64,000 nucleotides of DNA. Origin: Sphingomonas sp. (lineage in GTDB: Bacteria; Pseudomonadota; Alphaproteobacteria; Sphingomonadales; Sphingomonadaceae). A program made the position numbers and the translations under genes. The DNA is taken from NCBI GenBank assembly GCA_019635535.1, contig JAHBZH010000001.1, positions 1,950,995 through 2,014,994 on the forward strand, written 5' to 3'. The notes beneath the pieces were generated by a model, which saw only the letters and a program-made list of their open reading frames with translations, did not search any database and was not told where the DNA came from. Each line of letters opens with the position of its first letter. Position 1 is the first letter of the stretch. Shown in pieces: positions 1 through 10,782 of this stretch.

Positions 1-72
1 GATCGTGTAATTGCTGATCGCGGTCTCGCCCTCTTCCGGGGCGGCGTCCGTCAGGGTGTGAAGATCGGTCAT
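1..72 (-). CDS. nuoD: NADH-quinone oxidoreductase subunit D, N-terminal fragment
   Basis: Only the first 24 codons are in the window; the gene runs off its left edge. The frame opens with MTDLHTLTDAAPEEG and reaches SNYTI, the lead-in expected for the 49-kDa subunit of complex I. Its ATG overlaps the end of nuoC by four bases, so it is translationally coupled. The identity rests mainly on its position after nuoA-nuoB-nuoC on the same strand, because the conserved core lies outside the window. Confidence 0.8.
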   Translation of the reverse strand, partial: MTDLHTLTDAAPEEGETAISNYTI

Positions 73-914
73 GCGTCACCCTTCGGCTTGCGGGGGGCGC
101 GCGGCTTCTTCGCGGCGGCGGCCTTGCGTTTGCGGCTCGGCTTCGCCGCTTCGCTGTTGGCCGGCTCCCCTGCCCCGGTCTGGCTCGCCTTCCCGGTCGT
201 CTTGGGCGTGGGCGGTGGCGCCTTGGCCGGGCTTTTCTCCGCGTCCGCCTTCTTGATCTCGTCGGCCTTGAGCGGCGTCGGCGCGCCCTTGGCTTCAGGC
301 AGCTTCCCCTTCTCGTCGCCCGGGAGAATATACTCGGCGCCTTCCCACGGGCTCAGGAAATCGAAGCTGCGGAAATCCTGGGCGAGCGTGACCGGCTCGT
401 AGACGACCCGCTTCGCCTCTTCCGAGTAACGCAGCTCGACATAGCCGGTGAGCGGGAAATCCTTGCGCTGCGGATGGCCGCGAAAGCCGTAATCGGTGAG
501 GATGCGCCGGAGGTCCGGATGGCCAGCGAAGAACACGCCGTACATGTCGAAAATCTCGCGCTCCAGCCAGCCGGCGGCGGGGTAGACGCCGGTCACGGTC
601 GGCACCGGCTGTTCCTCGTCGGTCGAGACGCGGACGCGCAGGCGGTGGTTCTTTGTCACCGACAGCAAATGATAGACGATTTCGAACCGCTCGGCGCGCT
701 CGGGATAGTCGACCCCGGCGATCTCCATGAGCTGCTGATAGTCGAACCGGTCGCGCAGGATGGTCAGCGCATCGGCGGCGCTCTCGCGCGCCACATCGAT
801 CGAGATTTCGCCCACCTCGTCCCTGGCGGACAGGAAGGCCGGGCCGAGCGCGGCCTTCACCGCGTCGATTAGCCCATCACGGGCCGGAACGAGGGGAGCG
901 GGGCTGGCCATCAT
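69..914 (-). CDS. nuoC: NADH-quinone oxidoreductase subunit C (30 kDa) with a basic C-terminal tail
   Basis: Peripheral-arm subunit of the proton-pumping NADH:quinone oxidoreductase. The family signature EREIFDMYGVFFAGHPDLRR is intact in the middle of the 281-residue product, and the conserved body ends near GAEYILPGDEK at about residue 200. The last ~80 residues are low-complexity, rich in Lys, Ala and Pro, and end in a strongly basic run with KRKAAAAKK. The tail is not needed for the NuoC fold and resembles histone-H1-like disordered segments. The start is one of two adjacent ATGs (914 or 911). The first shares a base with the nuoB stop, which suggests coupling. Confidence 0.95.
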   Translation of the reverse strand: MMASPAPLVPARDGLIDAVKAALGPAFLSARDEVGEISIDVARESAADALTILRDRFDYQQLMEIAGVDYPERAERFEIVYHLLSVTKNHRLRVRVSTDEEQPVPTVTGVYPAAGWLEREIFDMYGVFFAGHPDLRRILTDYGFRGHPQRKDFPLTGYVELRYSEEAKRVVYEPVTLAQDFRSFDFLSPWEGAEYILPGDEKGKLPEAKGAPTPLKADEIKKADAEKSPAKAPPPTPKTTGKASQTGAGEPANSEAAKPSRKRKAAAAKKPRAPRKPKGDA

Positions 915-1468
915 CAGCGCTCGATCGTGCCTTCGCGGCGGATCTTCCGCTGGAGCTGCATGATGCCGTAGAGCAGGGCCTCGGCGGTCGGCGGGCAACC
1001 GGGGACGTAGATGTCCACCGGCACGATCCGGTCGCAGCCACGCACGACGCTGTAGCTGTAATGATAATAGCCGCCGCCATTGGCGCACGACCCCATCGAG
1101 ATGACGTAGCGCGGTTCGCTCATCTGGTCGTAGACGCGGCGTAGCGCCGGGGCCATCTTGTTGCAGAGCGTGCCGGCGACGATCATCACGTCCGACTGGC
1201 GCGGAGATGCGCGGGGCGCGGCGCCAAATCTTTCAAGATCATAGCGTGGCATGTTCACATGGATCATCTCGACCGCGCAGCAGGCCAGGCCGAACGTCAT
1301 CCACCAGAGCGAGCCGGTGCGCGCCCACTGGAACAGATCCTCGGTCGTGGTGACGAGGAAGCCCTTGTCGGCGACCTCCGACTGAATCTGGTTGAAGATA
1401 TAGGGATCGGGCGGCGTGCCGTCGGCGGGAGCCGGCTGCATCGGTTGCCCGCGCGCGTCGAGGATCAT
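914..1468 (-). CDS. nuoB: NADH-quinone oxidoreductase subunit B (NuoB/PSST)
   Basis: This subunit carries the terminal iron-sulfur cluster N2 next to the quinone site of complex I. The cluster ligands are visible: the tandem cysteines in GLACCAVEM, the cysteine in [11 protein letters not shown] and the one in [12 protein letters not shown]. The product is about 184 residues, normal for the family. I chose the ATG at 1468 because it forms an ATGA overlap with the nuoA stop; an in-frame ATG two codons upstream (1474) is the alternative. Longer in-frame extensions run through nuoA and are not credible. Confidence 0.97.
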   Translation of the reverse strand: MILDARGQPMQPAPADGTPPDPYIFNQIQSEVADKGFLVTTTEDLFQWARTGSLWWMTFGLACCAVEMIHVNMPRYDLERFGAAPRASPRQSDVMIVAGTLCNKMAPALRRVYDQMSEPRYVISMGSCANGGGYYHYSYSVVRGCDRIVPVDIYVPGCPPTAEALLYGIMQLQRKIRREGTIER

Positions 1469-1854
1469 TCCCATTCCAGCGCCCCCTTCTTCCAGGCATA
1501 GGCGAAGCCCAAAGCCAGCTCGGCGAGGAAGATCATCATCGCGATCCAGGCGCCCCAGCCGATGTCGAACACCGTCACCGCCCAGGGGAAGAGAAACGCC
1601 GCCTCCAGATCGAAGATGATGAACAGGATCGCGAGCAGGTAGAAGCGCACGTCGAACTGGGCGCGGCTGTCCTCGAACGCCGGGAAGCCGCATTCATATT
1701 CGGCGAGCTTGTCCGGATAGGGCTTGGCTGCCCCGGTCAGCTTCGCGACAATCATCGGCAGCACGACGAAGGCGAGCGACAGCAGCAGCGCGATCCCCAG
1801 GAACAGGAGGATTGGCAGATACTGGATCAGGTCGACGGAAATCGTCTCGGGCAA
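1465..1854 (-). CDS. nuoA: NADH-quinone oxidoreductase subunit A
   Basis: Small membrane subunit of complex I, 129 residues with three hydrophobic segments: roughly residues 10-32, one around the [13 protein letters not shown] region, and one near the C-terminus. The conserved loop with [12 protein letters not shown] and the FDLE motif identify the family. It is the first gene of the nuo cluster and follows a 117-base gap after the inositol-phosphatase gene, so the operon promoter should lie in that gap. Its stop overlaps the nuoB start. Confidence 0.96.
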   Translation of the reverse strand: MPETISVDLIQYLPILLFLGIALLLSLAFVVLPMIVAKLTGAAKPYPDKLAEYECGFPAFEDSRAQFDVRFYLLAILFIIFDLEAAFLFPWAVTVFDIGWGAWIAMMIFLAELALGFAYAWKKGALEWE

Positions 1855-1928
1855 GGGGTGTCTCGCAGCCGCAAAATTGCTGGGGACCCCTTAAAAGGGG
1901 GCGGCGGGAGTCGCAAGGGCGGGACGGG

Positions 1929-1943
1929 TGAGAATGACTCGCA
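1929..1943. promoter_or_regulatory. possible Fur-type iron box upstream of nuoA
   Basis: In the 117-base gap before nuoA lies TGAGAATGACTCGCA. It matches the 7-1-7 inverted repeat TGAGAAT-N-ATTCTCA, known for Fur sites, at 12 of 14 arm positions. Iron control of the iron-rich complex I would make sense. One imperfect match in one promoter is weak evidence. The same gap holds a short CCCCTT/AAGGGG hairpin at about 1888-1901, which may be chance or an end signal for the upstream gene. Confidence 0.3.
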
Positions 1944-1971
1944 AGAAGCCTGTTTTCACGCGCATTTCAGG

Positions 1972-2790
1972 TCAGCGCAGCGCGCCGGCGACGAGCTTGT
2001 GGAGGCGCGAGTGGATCTGGTCGTTGCCGGCCAGGATCTGGCCCCTGGCGACGCCCGCCTCGCCGCCCCGGAAATCGGTGACGAAGCCGCCCGCCTCGCG
2101 GACCAGCAGCAGGCCCGCGGCGATGTCCCAGAATTGCAGGTCTTCCTCCCAGAAGCCGTCGTAACGGCCGGCGGCGACCCAGGCGAGATCGAGCGCGGCC
2201 GAGCCGAAACGGCGGATGCCGGCGACCTCGGGCGCGACGGCGTCGAGGATTTTCTGGAAGCGGCCTACGTCGCCATGGCCCATGAACGGCACGCCGGTGG
2301 CGATCAGCGCCTCGCTGAGGTCGCGGCGCGAGGAGACGCGCAGCCGCCGGTCCTGCAGCCAGGCACCCCGCCCCTTCTCCGCCCAATAGCTTTCGTCGGT
2401 GATCGGCTGATAGATCAGGCCATGGCTGATCTCGCCCCAGCCCTGCCCGCCGGGCTTCGGCTCCTGCACCGCGATCGACATGGCGAAATGCGGAATGCCG
2501 TGGAGGAAATTGGTGGTGCCGTCGATCGGATCGACGACCCAGCGCGGCTTGGCCGGATTGCCCTCGATCGCGCCGCCTTCCTCCAGCAGCAGGCCCCAAT
2601 CGGGCCGGGCTCGGCGGAGTTCCTCGACCAGCACCTGCTCGGTCCGCTCGTCGGCGAGGCTGACGAAATCGGCCGGGCCCTTCCGGCTCACCTGAAGCTG
2701 CTCGACCTCGCCGAAATCGCGGCGCAGGCGCCCGCCCGCCTTGCGCACGGCGCGTTCCATGACGGTGATGAGGCCGGAATGGGATACCAA
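1972..2790 (-). CDS. inositol monophosphatase family protein (SuhB/histidinol-phosphatase-like)
   Basis: A 272-residue member of the Mg/Li-dependent sugar-phosphatase superfamily. The metal-binding motif DPIDGTTNFLHG is near residues 90-100, with an upstream acidic EEGG that supplies another ligand, and the second motif WDIAAGLLL is near residue 220. Such proteins hydrolyse inositol-1-phosphate, and some act as histidinol-phosphatases or as the SuhB rRNA antitermination factor; the sequence alone does not decide. The gene follows efp on the same strand after a repeat-bearing 162-base gap. Confidence 0.9.
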   Translation of the reverse strand: MVSHSGLITVMERAVRKAGGRLRRDFGEVEQLQVSRKGPADFVSLADERTEQVLVEELRRARPDWGLLLEEGGAIEGNPAKPRWVVDPIDGTTNFLHGIPHFAMSIAVQEPKPGGQGWGEISHGLIYQPITDESYWAEKGRGAWLQDRRLRVSSRRDLSEALIATGVPFMGHGDVGRFQKILDAVAPEVAGIRRFGSAALDLAWVAAGRYDGFWEEDLQFWDIAAGLLLVREAGGFVTDFRGGEAGVARGQILAGNDQIHSRLHKLVAGALR

Positions 2791-2802
2791 GGCACTAGCT
2801 CC

Positions 2803-2944
2803 AGCCCCTCCCTTTCAAGGGAGGGGATAGGGGTGGGTCGCGGGATGACCGGCTCGATGCCGGGCAGGCCGCTCGAAACTCGGAGGCCGTGGGCTCGCTA
2901 CGCTCGCCACCCACCCCCTTCCCCTCCCTTGAAAGGGAGGGGCT
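2803..2944. repeat. composite palindromic element with 36-base inverted arms
   Basis: The arms at 2803-2838 and 2909-2944 are inverted copies matching at 34 of 36 bases. Each arm contains its own smaller palindrome of the form CCCTCCCTTTCAAGGGAGGG, so both a long stem and two small hairpins can form. The element fills the efp-suhB gap and ends 8 bases from the efp stop codon. It is non-coding and could act as an RNA end-stabiliser or attenuator between the two genes. The same architecture with different sequence occurs at 55218-55340. Confidence 0.75.
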
Positions 2945-2952
2945 AGACGCTG

Positions 2953-3516
2953 TCAGTCGGCTCTACGAACGTAGGTCTGCTCGTACACATCGACGACGAT
3001 GCGGGTGCCGCTCGCGATATGCGGGGGCACCATCACGCGCACGCCGTTGTCGAGCACAGCGGGCTTGTAGCTGGAGGAGGCCGTCTGGCCCTTCACCACC
3101 GCGTCGGCCTCGACGATCGTCGCTTCGATCGTGTCGGGCAGCTGCACGCTGATCGGCTCCTCGTCATAGAGCTCCATGATCACGTCCATGCCGTCCTGCA
3201 GGAAGGCGGCGGCATCGCCGAGCAGGTCGCGCGGCAGCGTCGTCTGCTCATAATTGTCCTTGTCCATGAAGGTCAGCGTCTCGCCGTCCGCGAACAGGAA
3301 CTGGAAGTCCTTGGTGTCGAGACGGACGCGCTCCACCGTCTCGGCCGAGCGGAAGCGGACATTGTTCTTGCGGCCGTCGCGCAGATTCTTCAGCTCCACC
3401 TGCATATAGGCGCCGCCCTTGCCGGGCTGGGTGTGCTGGATCTTCACGGCGCGCCAGATGCCGCCTTCATATTCGATGATGTTGCCGGGACGGATGTCCA
3501 CGCCGCTGATCTTCAT
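2953..3516 (-). CDS. efp: translation elongation factor P
   Basis: 187-residue EF-P that relieves ribosome stalling at polyproline stretches. The N-terminal KOW-like domain carries the tip loop QPGKGGAY; the lysine at position 33 is the residue modified by EpmA/EpmB where those enzymes exist. The C-terminal OB domain ends with the conserved [18 protein letters not shown]. Length and both ends match the family. It lies 36 bases downstream of thiE on the same strand and is followed by a palindromic element. Confidence 0.97.
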   Translation of the reverse strand: MKISGVDIRPGNIIEYEGGIWRAVKIQHTQPGKGGAYMQVELKNLRDGRKNNVRFRSAETVERVRLDTKDFQFLFADGETLTFMDKDNYEQTTLPRDLLGDAAAFLQDGMDVIMELYDEEPISVQLPDTIEATIVEADAVVKGQTASSSYKPAVLDNGVRVMVPPHIASGTRIVVDVYEQTYVRRAD

Positions 3517-3552
3517 GCTCTGCTCGCTGGATGAGAAGGATTGGCGGGCGCT

Positions 3553-4263
3553 TTAGCGGGCGGAGCGCTGTCCGGCAAGAATGTCGCGAAACGCCGCGAC
3601 ACCGGCCGCCGGCCCTTGCGGGTGCGACCAGACCGCACCCGAGACGGCGAGAAAGTCCGCGCCCGCCTCCACCAGAGCGTGGCCATTTTCGGCCGTGATC
3701 CCGCCGATCGCCACGCAGGGAATCTCGAACAGGGTCGTCCACCAGGACAGGATCGATGGATCGGGCCGGTGACGCGTTTCCTTGGTCGTGCTGGGGAAGA
3801 AGGCGCCGAAGGCGACATAATCGGCCCCCGCCTCTCCCGCCTCCATCGCGAGGTGACGGCTGTCATGAGCGGTGACGCCGATCTGGGCGTTGTGGCCGAG
3901 CAAAGCGCGGGCGTCGCGGGGGTCGCCGTCCCCCTGCCCGAGATGCACGCCGTCCGCGCCGATCCGTTTGGCCAGCGCCATGTCGTCATTGACGATGAAG
4001 GCGACCTCGCGCGCGGCGCACAGGCGCCGGAGCGGTTCGGCGAGGCGGGCGGCCTCGTGCTGATCGACGCCCTTCACCCGGAACTGGAAAGCCGCGACCG
4101 GGCCGCCGTCCAGCGCCGCCGCGAGCCGATCCGGGAAATCGCCGCCCATATCGAGCGGCGAGACCAGATAGAGCTGGCAGGCCGGGCGGCGCGGATCGCG
4201 CTCGAATCGCGCGGCGAAGCCGGGATCGAGGCTGAGATCGTCGTCTTCCGCCGGTTCCGTCAT
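3553..4263 (-). CDS. thiE: thiamine phosphate synthase
   Basis: TIM-barrel enzyme that joins the HMP-pyrophosphate and thiazole-phosphate halves of thiamine. The recognisable segments are FIVNDDMALAKRIGADGVHLG, GVTAHDSRHLAMEAGEAGADYV and PCVAIGGITAENGHALVEAG, the conserved core of ThiE/TenI proteins. At 236 residues it is slightly long because of an acidic N-terminal extension. The phosphate-loop part is somewhat divergent (FGAFFPSTTKETRH), so TenI-like or regulatory function cannot be excluded. It starts three bases after the fba stop, so it is probably co-transcribed with the glycolytic genes; no thiamine riboswitch is visible. Confidence 0.87.
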   Translation of the reverse strand: MTEPAEDDDLSLDPGFAARFERDPRRPACQLYLVSPLDMGGDFPDRLAAALDGGPVAAFQFRVKGVDQHEAARLAEPLRRLCAAREVAFIVNDDMALAKRIGADGVHLGQGDGDPRDARALLGHNAQIGVTAHDSRHLAMEAGEAGADYVAFGAFFPSTTKETRHRPDPSILSWWTTLFEIPCVAIGGITAENGHALVEAGADFLAVSGAVWSHPQGPAAGVAAFRDILAGQRSAR

Positions 4264-4266
4264 CGC

Positions 4267-5160
4267 TCAGGCCTTGTTGACCGAAGCCTCGTAGATCTCG
4301 TCGATCGCCTCCCCAAGCGCGGCGTCGAATTCGTCGTCGCTCATCTGGTGGCGAAGATCCTCGAGCAAGGCGCGGCTGAAGCTGGCGATCACGCCGCGAT
4401 TCTTCGCCAGCTCGACGCAGGCCTCGGGGCGCGCATAGCCGCCCGACAAGGCGACGACGCGCAGCACACGGGGATGATCGACGAGGCTGTCGAACAGGCC
4501 CGGTTTCACCGGCAGGCTGAGCTTCAGCATCACCTTCTCGTCGCCGGGCAGTGCATCCAGCGCCTTGGTCAGCTCGTCGAGCAGGATCGCGTCCGCCTCG
4601 GCGCGATCCGGGCTCTTGATGTTGACCTCCGGTTCGATGATCGGAACCAGTCCGGCGGCAAGCACCTGTTTGCCCACCTCGAACTGCTGGGCGACCAATG
4701 CGGCGATGCCCGCGCGATTGGCGAGGTTGATGACCGAGCGTTCCTTCGTGCCGAACACGCCGAGCCCCTTGGCGCGGGTGAGGAGCGCGTTCAATTCCGG
4801 CATCGGCTTCATGAGCTGGACGCCGTTCGCTTCGTCCTCCAGCCCCTTGTCGATCTTGATGAAGGGGATGACGCCCTTGGCGATCAGCGCCTGCGGCGTC
4901 GGCTTGCCGCCGACCTCGCCGTCCATCGTCCGCTCGAACAGGATCGCGCCCAGCACCTTGTCGCCGGTGAAGGCGGGCGAGGTGATGATCCGGCTGCGCA
5001 TCTTGTGGATGAGGCCGAACATCTCCTCGTCATTCGCATAGGCGTCGGCTTCGATCCCGTAGCCCTTCAGCGCCTTGGGCGTGGAGCCGCCGCTCTGGTC
5101 GAGCGCGGCGATGAAGCCTTCGCCGGTTTCGATCTGGGCGAACATCTTCGGGTCGGTCAT
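4267..5160 (-). CDS. class I fructose-bisphosphate aldolase
   Basis: 297-residue Schiff-base aldolase that cleaves or forms fructose-1,6-bisphosphate. The N-terminal part reads FIAALDQSGGSTPKALKGYG, and KVMLKLSLP holds the active-site lysine region. IIEPEVNI and VALSGGYAR are further class I signatures. The ATG at 5160 is preferred: an upstream extension of 91 codons runs into pgk and lacks family similarity. It sits 23 bases after pgk and 3 before thiE. Together with tkt, gap and pgk it forms a shared glycolysis, gluconeogenesis and pentose-phosphate block. Confidence 0.95.
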   Translation of the reverse strand: MTDPKMFAQIETGEGFIAALDQSGGSTPKALKGYGIEADAYANDEEMFGLIHKMRSRIITSPAFTGDKVLGAILFERTMDGEVGGKPTPQALIAKGVIPFIKIDKGLEDEANGVQLMKPMPELNALLTRAKGLGVFGTKERSVINLANRAGIAALVAQQFEVGKQVLAAGLVPIIEPEVNIKSPDRAEADAILLDELTKALDALPGDEKVMLKLSLPVKPGLFDSLVDHPRVLRVVALSGGYARPEACVELAKNRGVIASFSRALLEDLRHQMSDDEFDAALGEAIDEIYEASVNKA

Positions 5161-5183
5161 TGCATCATCCTCAACGGTCGGGG

Positions 5184-6383
5184 TCAGCGCATCAGCGCGG
5201 CGACGCCGGGCAGCTCCTTGCCTTCCATCCATTCCAGGAAGGCCCCGCCGGCAGTGGAAACGAAGGTGAAATCGTCCGCGACGCCGGCCTGATTCAGCGC
5301 CGCCACGGTGTCGCCGCCACCGGCGACGGAGACGAGACCGCCTTCCTGCGTCAGCGCCGCCGCGGTGCGGGCGAGCGCGACGGTCGCGGCGTCGAAGGGC
5401 GGCGTTTCGAACGCGCCCAGCGGCCCGTTCCAAACGAGCGTGCGGCAGGTCTTGAGCGCGTCGGCCAGCGCCTCGACGGCGGCGGGGCCGATGTCGAGGA
5501 TCATCTCGTCTTCGGCGACCTCGTGGACGTTGCAGGTGCGCAAGGAGGGCGGATTGGCGGCAAATTCCTTCGCCACCACCACGTCATAGGGCAGATGGAC
5601 GATGCAGTTCGCCTTGTCGGCGGCATCGAGGATCGCCTCGGCCGTGCCGGTCAGGTCGCGCTCGGCGAGGCTCCTGCCGATCGCGACGCCGCGCGCGGCG
5701 AGGAAGGTATTGGCCATGCCGCCGCCGATGATCAGGTGATCGACCTTGCCGACCAGGTTCCTGAGCACGTCGAGCTTGGTCGAGACCTTCGCGCCGCCGA
5801 CCACGGCCGCGACGGGGCGCTCGGGCTGGCCGAGCGCGACCTCCAGCGCCTTCAGCTCCTTCTCCATCGCGCGGCCGGCATAAGACGGGAGGAGATGGGC
5901 GATACCCTCTGTGGAGGCATGAGCACGGTGTGCGGCGGAGAAAGCGTCGTTGACGTAGAAGTCGCCATTGGCGGCGATCGCGGCGGCGAGTTCGGGATCG
6001 TTCGCCTCCTCGCCCGCATGGAAGCGGGTGTTCTCGAGGATCGCGACGTCGCCTGGGCGCAGCACCTTCAGCGCGTGGGCGACCCCTTCCCCCTGACATT
6101 CCGGCACGAACTGGACCGAGCGGCCCAGCACATGGCTGTAGCCACGCGTCACCAGCGACAGCGACATGTCAGGGCGTTTCTGCCCCTTAGGCCGGCCGAA
6201 ATGGGCGAGCAGCAGCACGATCGCGCCGCGATCGGCGAGCTCGGTGACGGTCGGCAGCGTCGCGCGCAGCCGGGTGTCGTCGCTGACCGAGCCCTCGTGC
6301 ATCGGCACATTGAGATCGACGCGCACCAGAGCGCGCTTGCCGCTCACGTCGCCGAGATCGTCCAGAGTGCGAAACGACGCCAT
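5184..6383 (-). CDS. pgk: phosphoglycerate kinase
   Basis: 399 residues, full length for the two-domain kinase that makes ATP from 1,3-bisphosphoglycerate. The N-terminal motif [16 protein letters not shown], the substrate loop [11 protein letters not shown], the hinge [14 protein letters not shown], and the nucleotide-site segments [10 protein letters not shown] and [13 protein letters not shown] are all present. It starts 4 bases after the gap stop, so the two genes are tightly coupled. Nothing in the active-site motifs looks damaged. Confidence 0.98.
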   Translation of the reverse strand: MASFRTLDDLGDVSGKRALVRVDLNVPMHEGSVSDDTRLRATLPTVTELADRGAIVLLLAHFGRPKGQKRPDMSLSLVTRGYSHVLGRSVQFVPECQGEGVAHALKVLRPGDVAILENTRFHAGEEANDPELAAAIAANGDFYVNDAFSAAHRAHASTEGIAHLLPSYAGRAMEKELKALEVALGQPERPVAAVVGGAKVSTKLDVLRNLVGKVDHLIIGGGMANTFLAARGVAIGRSLAERDLTGTAEAILDAADKANCIVHLPYDVVVAKEFAANPPSLRTCNVHEVAEDEMILDIGPAAVEALADALKTCRTLVWNGPLGAFETPPFDAATVALARTAAALTQEGGLVSVAGGGDTVAALNQAGVADDFTFVSTAGGAFLEWMEGKELPGVAALMR

Positions 6384-6387
6384 GACG

Positions 6388-7395
6388 TCAGATCAGCGCC
6401 GCGATCGCCTTGGCCGTATCGACCATGCGGTTCGAGAAACCCCATTCATTGTCGTACCAGGAGACGACGCGGACCAGCCGGCCCTCCAGCACCGCCGTTT
6501 CCAGGCTGTCGACGGTCGAGCTGGCCGGATTGTGGTTGAAGTCGATCGAGACGAGCGGCTCCTCGGTATAAGCGAGGATGCCCTTCAGCGCGCCTTCGGC
6601 CGCCGCCTTCAAGATCGCGTTCACCTCCTCGGCATTGGTGTCGCGGCTCGGCGTGAAGGTGAGATCGACCAGGCTGACATTCGGCGTCGGCACGCGCACC
6701 GAGGAGCCGTCCAGCTTGCCCTTCAGCTCCGGCAGAACCTCGCCCACAGCGCGCGCGGCGCCGGTGGTGGTCGGGATCATCGACATGGCGGCGGCGCGGG
6801 CGCGGCGCTTGTCGCTATGGATCTGGTCCAGGATCTTCTGATCGTTGGTGTAGGCGTGGATCGTGGTCATGAAGCCGCGCTCGATGCCGAGCGCGTCGTG
6901 CAGCACTTTCGCGACGGGCGCGAGGCAGTTGGTGGTGCAGGACGCATTGGAGACGATCGTGTGGCCCGCCTCCAGCTTGTCGTGATTGACGCCGTAAACG
7001 ACCGTCAGATCGACATTCTTGCCCGGCGCGGAGATGAGGACGCGCTTCGCGCCGGCATCGAGATGCTTCTGCGCGCTCGCCCGGTCGGTGAAAAAGCCGG
7101 TGCATTCCAGCGCGATATCGACGCCGTTGGCGGCGTGCGGCAGGTTGGCGGGGTCCTTCTCGGCCGTCACCTTGATGCGCTTGCCGTCGATGACGAGATC
7201 GTTGCCGTCGGCCTTCACCTCGCCCGGATAGGGACCGTGGACCGAGTCGCGCTTGAAGAGGAGCGCGTTGGATTCGGCATCGGCGAGATCGTTGATCGCC
7301 ACCAGCTCCAGGCCGCTATCCTTGTTCTCGAGGATGGCGCGGGCGACGAGGCGGCCGATGCGCCCGAACCCGTTGATCGCAACTTTGGTTGCCAT
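6388..7395 (-). CDS. gap: glyceraldehyde-3-phosphate dehydrogenase, type I
   Basis: 335-residue NAD(P)-dependent dehydrogenase. The Rossmann start is [17 protein letters not shown], the catalytic cysteine lies in [12 protein letters not shown], and the C-terminal [15 protein letters not shown] is canonical. An aspartate follows the second strand (AINDL), the usual NAD-preferring arrangement. It is 13 bases downstream of tkt and 4 upstream of pgk on the same strand, the classic tkt-gap-pgk-fba order of alphaproteobacteria. Confidence 0.98.
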   Translation of the reverse strand: MATKVAINGFGRIGRLVARAILENKDSGLELVAINDLADAESNALLFKRDSVHGPYPGEVKADGNDLVIDGKRIKVTAEKDPANLPHAANGVDIALECTGFFTDRASAQKHLDAGAKRVLISAPGKNVDLTVVYGVNHDKLEAGHTIVSNASCTTNCLAPVAKVLHDALGIERGFMTTIHAYTNDQKILDQIHSDKRRARAAAMSMIPTTTGAARAVGEVLPELKGKLDGSSVRVPTPNVSLVDLTFTPSRDTNAEEVNAILKAAAEGALKGILAYTEEPLVSIDFNHNPASSTVDSLETAVLEGRLVRVVSWYDNEWGFSNRMVDTAKAIAALI

Positions 7396-7408
7396 ATAAT
7401 CGATCTCC

Positions 7409-9376
<1,968 letters not shown>

Positions 9377-9501
9377 GCGGTCCCTTCGAAGGCGGAATCG
9401 TGGAGCGCGCGGCACGGCGCGCTGGCCTCCCTTTATCGGCGGGGGCAGTTCCGTCAACCATGGCGGCTTGCCGCGCGCCACGGCTGTGTTATCGTCATGA
9501 C

Positions 9502-9714
9502 ATGGCCGACCAGCGCGCCCTTGACGCCGTCAGCCGCATCGAGCGGGCCCTCGCGCGCATCGAGGCGGTGGCTTCGCGTCCGTCTCCGTCTTCCGATCCG
9601 CAGGACAGCGAGGATTATCGCCGGCTCAGCGCGGCGCATGACGCGTTGCGCGCCCGAGTCGCGGGCGCGATCGGTGAGATCGACCGGTTGGTCGCCGCCG
9701 GGGAGAGAGGCTGA
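9502..9714 (+). CDS. small predicted coiled-coil protein upstream of zapA
   Basis: A 70-residue protein beginning [23 protein letters not shown], mostly helical with heptad-like spacing and a short Ser/Pro linker in the middle. No enzyme motif is visible. Its stop overlaps the zapA ATG (TGATG), so the two are translationally coupled. A coiled-coil partner fused by operon to ZapA suggests a role at the division ring, but that is inference from position. The longer frame starting at 9400 is unlikely because it crosses the divergent promoter. Confidence 0.8.
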   Translation: MADQRALDAVSRIERALARIEAVASRPSPSSDPQDSEDYRRLSAAHDALRARVAGAIGEIDRLVAAGERG

Positions 9715-10043
9715 TGGCCAGCATCGACGTCGAGGTGGCGGGCCGCCGTTACAATGTCGCCTGTCGCGATGGCGAGGAAGCGCATCTGCGCGGCCTCGCC
9801 GCCACCGTGGACCGGCGCGCCCGCGATGCCGAGACCGCGCTGGGCGGACTGACCGAATCGCGCCAGCTCCTGTTCGCCGCCCTGCTGATCGCCGACGATC
9901 TCAAGGAGGTCCGCGCCGGCAACGGCATCGCCGATCCGGAGCCCTTGCCGCCCGATCCCGCCGTCGCCGAAGCGCTGGAGCGGCTCGCGGGGCGGATGGA
10001 AAGACTCGCCGATGCTCTTGAGAGCGGCGGTCCGAACGCCTAG
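9714..10043 (+). CDS. zapA: cell division protein ZapA
   Basis: 109-residue FtsZ-ring-associated protein. The N-terminal ZapA domain shows VEVAGRRYNVACRDGEEAHLRGLAATVD, followed by a helical segment with LLFAALLIADDLKE and a C-terminal helix (ALERLAGRMERLADALE). ZapA bundles FtsZ filaments early in division. It is coupled to the upstream small coiled-coil gene and is followed directly by 6S RNA and the folate cyclo-ligase, an arrangement conserved from gamma- to alphaproteobacteria. Confidence 0.93.
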   Translation: MASIDVEVAGRRYNVACRDGEEAHLRGLAATVDRRARDAETALGGLTESRQLLFAALLIADDLKEVRAGNGIADPEPLPPDPAVAEALERLAGRMERLADALESGGPNA

Positions 10044-10045
10044 AT

Positions 10046-10190
10046 TGGCGATGACGGGTACTGCCCGGTGCGCGCTTTCGAGAACATCCCTGAGGCGATA
10101 AGACATCCTCGGGAGCTGTCCCTGCCCAGGCCCTGGCCTGACGCACATGGTTCCCACCTGACGTTCTAGGCGTCAGAGGATATTCCAGCA
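10046..10190 (+). ncRNA. ssrS: 6S RNA
   Basis: The non-coding stretch between zapA and the cyclo-ligase carries the hallmark 6S segments. ATCCCTGAGGCGATAAG lies on the 5' side. TCCTCGGGAGCTGTCCCTG follows, then CCAGGCCCTGG and GACGCACATGG. The paired parts GGTGCG and CGCAC fit the long imperfect stem with a central bubble that mimics an open promoter and binds RNA polymerase holoenzyme. A CTGACG/CGTCAG hairpin sits near the 3' end (10158-10176). The ends are approximate; the zapA - 6S - ygfA order strongly supports the call. Confidence 0.88.
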
Positions 10191-10197
10191 AACGGCC

Positions 10198-10782
10198 ATG
10201 GCGGTCCCGTCACCCTTCCCGCCCGACAAGAGTGCACAGCGCGCCGAGGCATTGCGCCGGCGCCGCGATTTCGCGCGTGGGCTGACGCGGGAGGTGAGAT
10301 CACAGCTTGAGAACGATCTGGCGCGGCAGGTGCTGCCCCGGATCGGCAGCGCGCGGGTGATCGCCGCCTATCGGCCGCTGGCGAGCGAGATCGGCCCCGA
10401 CGCGATCCTCGCCGGACTCGATCCGGGCGTGCGGATCGCCTTTCCCTGGTTCGCCGATCGGGTGTCACCCATGCAATGGCGCGAGGGGCCGGCGGAGACG
10501 CCCGGCCCCTGGGGCATGTTGCAGCCTCATACAGATGCGGAGGCGCTGGCGCCCGATGTCCTGCTCGTCCCGCTCGTCCTCGCCGACCGGCGCGGCACAC
10601 GGATCGGCCATGGGCAGGGCCATTACGATCGCACGCTGGCCGCCTTGCGCGCCGCCGGGCCGGTCATGACGATCGGGCTTGCCTGGCCGGGCCAGATCGT
10701 CGATTCGGCCCTTCCCGCCGATCTTTGGGACATTCCCCTGGATGCGATCGCGACGCCGGAGGAGTGGATTGCATGCGCGTAG
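10198..10782 (+). CDS. 5-formyltetrahydrofolate cyclo-ligase
   Basis: 194-residue ATP-dependent enzyme (YgfA/MTHFS family) converting 5-formyl-THF to 5,10-methenyl-THF. The basic N-terminus with LRRRRDFARGL, the AAYRPLASEIGP segment and the C-terminal loop RIGHGQGHYDRTLAAL, which binds ATP phosphates and substrate, are typical. It follows 6S RNA directly, and in many bacteria it is transcribed with that RNA. The downstream DUF2842 gene overlaps its last codons in another frame. Confidence 0.94.
   Translation: MAVPSPFPPDKSAQRAEALRRRRDFARGLTREVRSQLENDLARQVLPRIGSARVIAAYRPLASEIGPDAILAGLDPGVRIAFPWFADRVSPMQWREGPAETPGPWGMLQPHTDAEALAPDVLLVPLVLADRRGTRIGHGQGHYDRTLAALRAAGPVMTIGLAWPGQIVDSALPADLWDIPLDAIATPEEWIACA

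Noticed and set aside
1888-1901. CCCCTTAAAAGGGG as a terminator of the phosphatase gene
   Set aside because: The loop would be too small and the neighbouring bases are G-rich, not a T tract.
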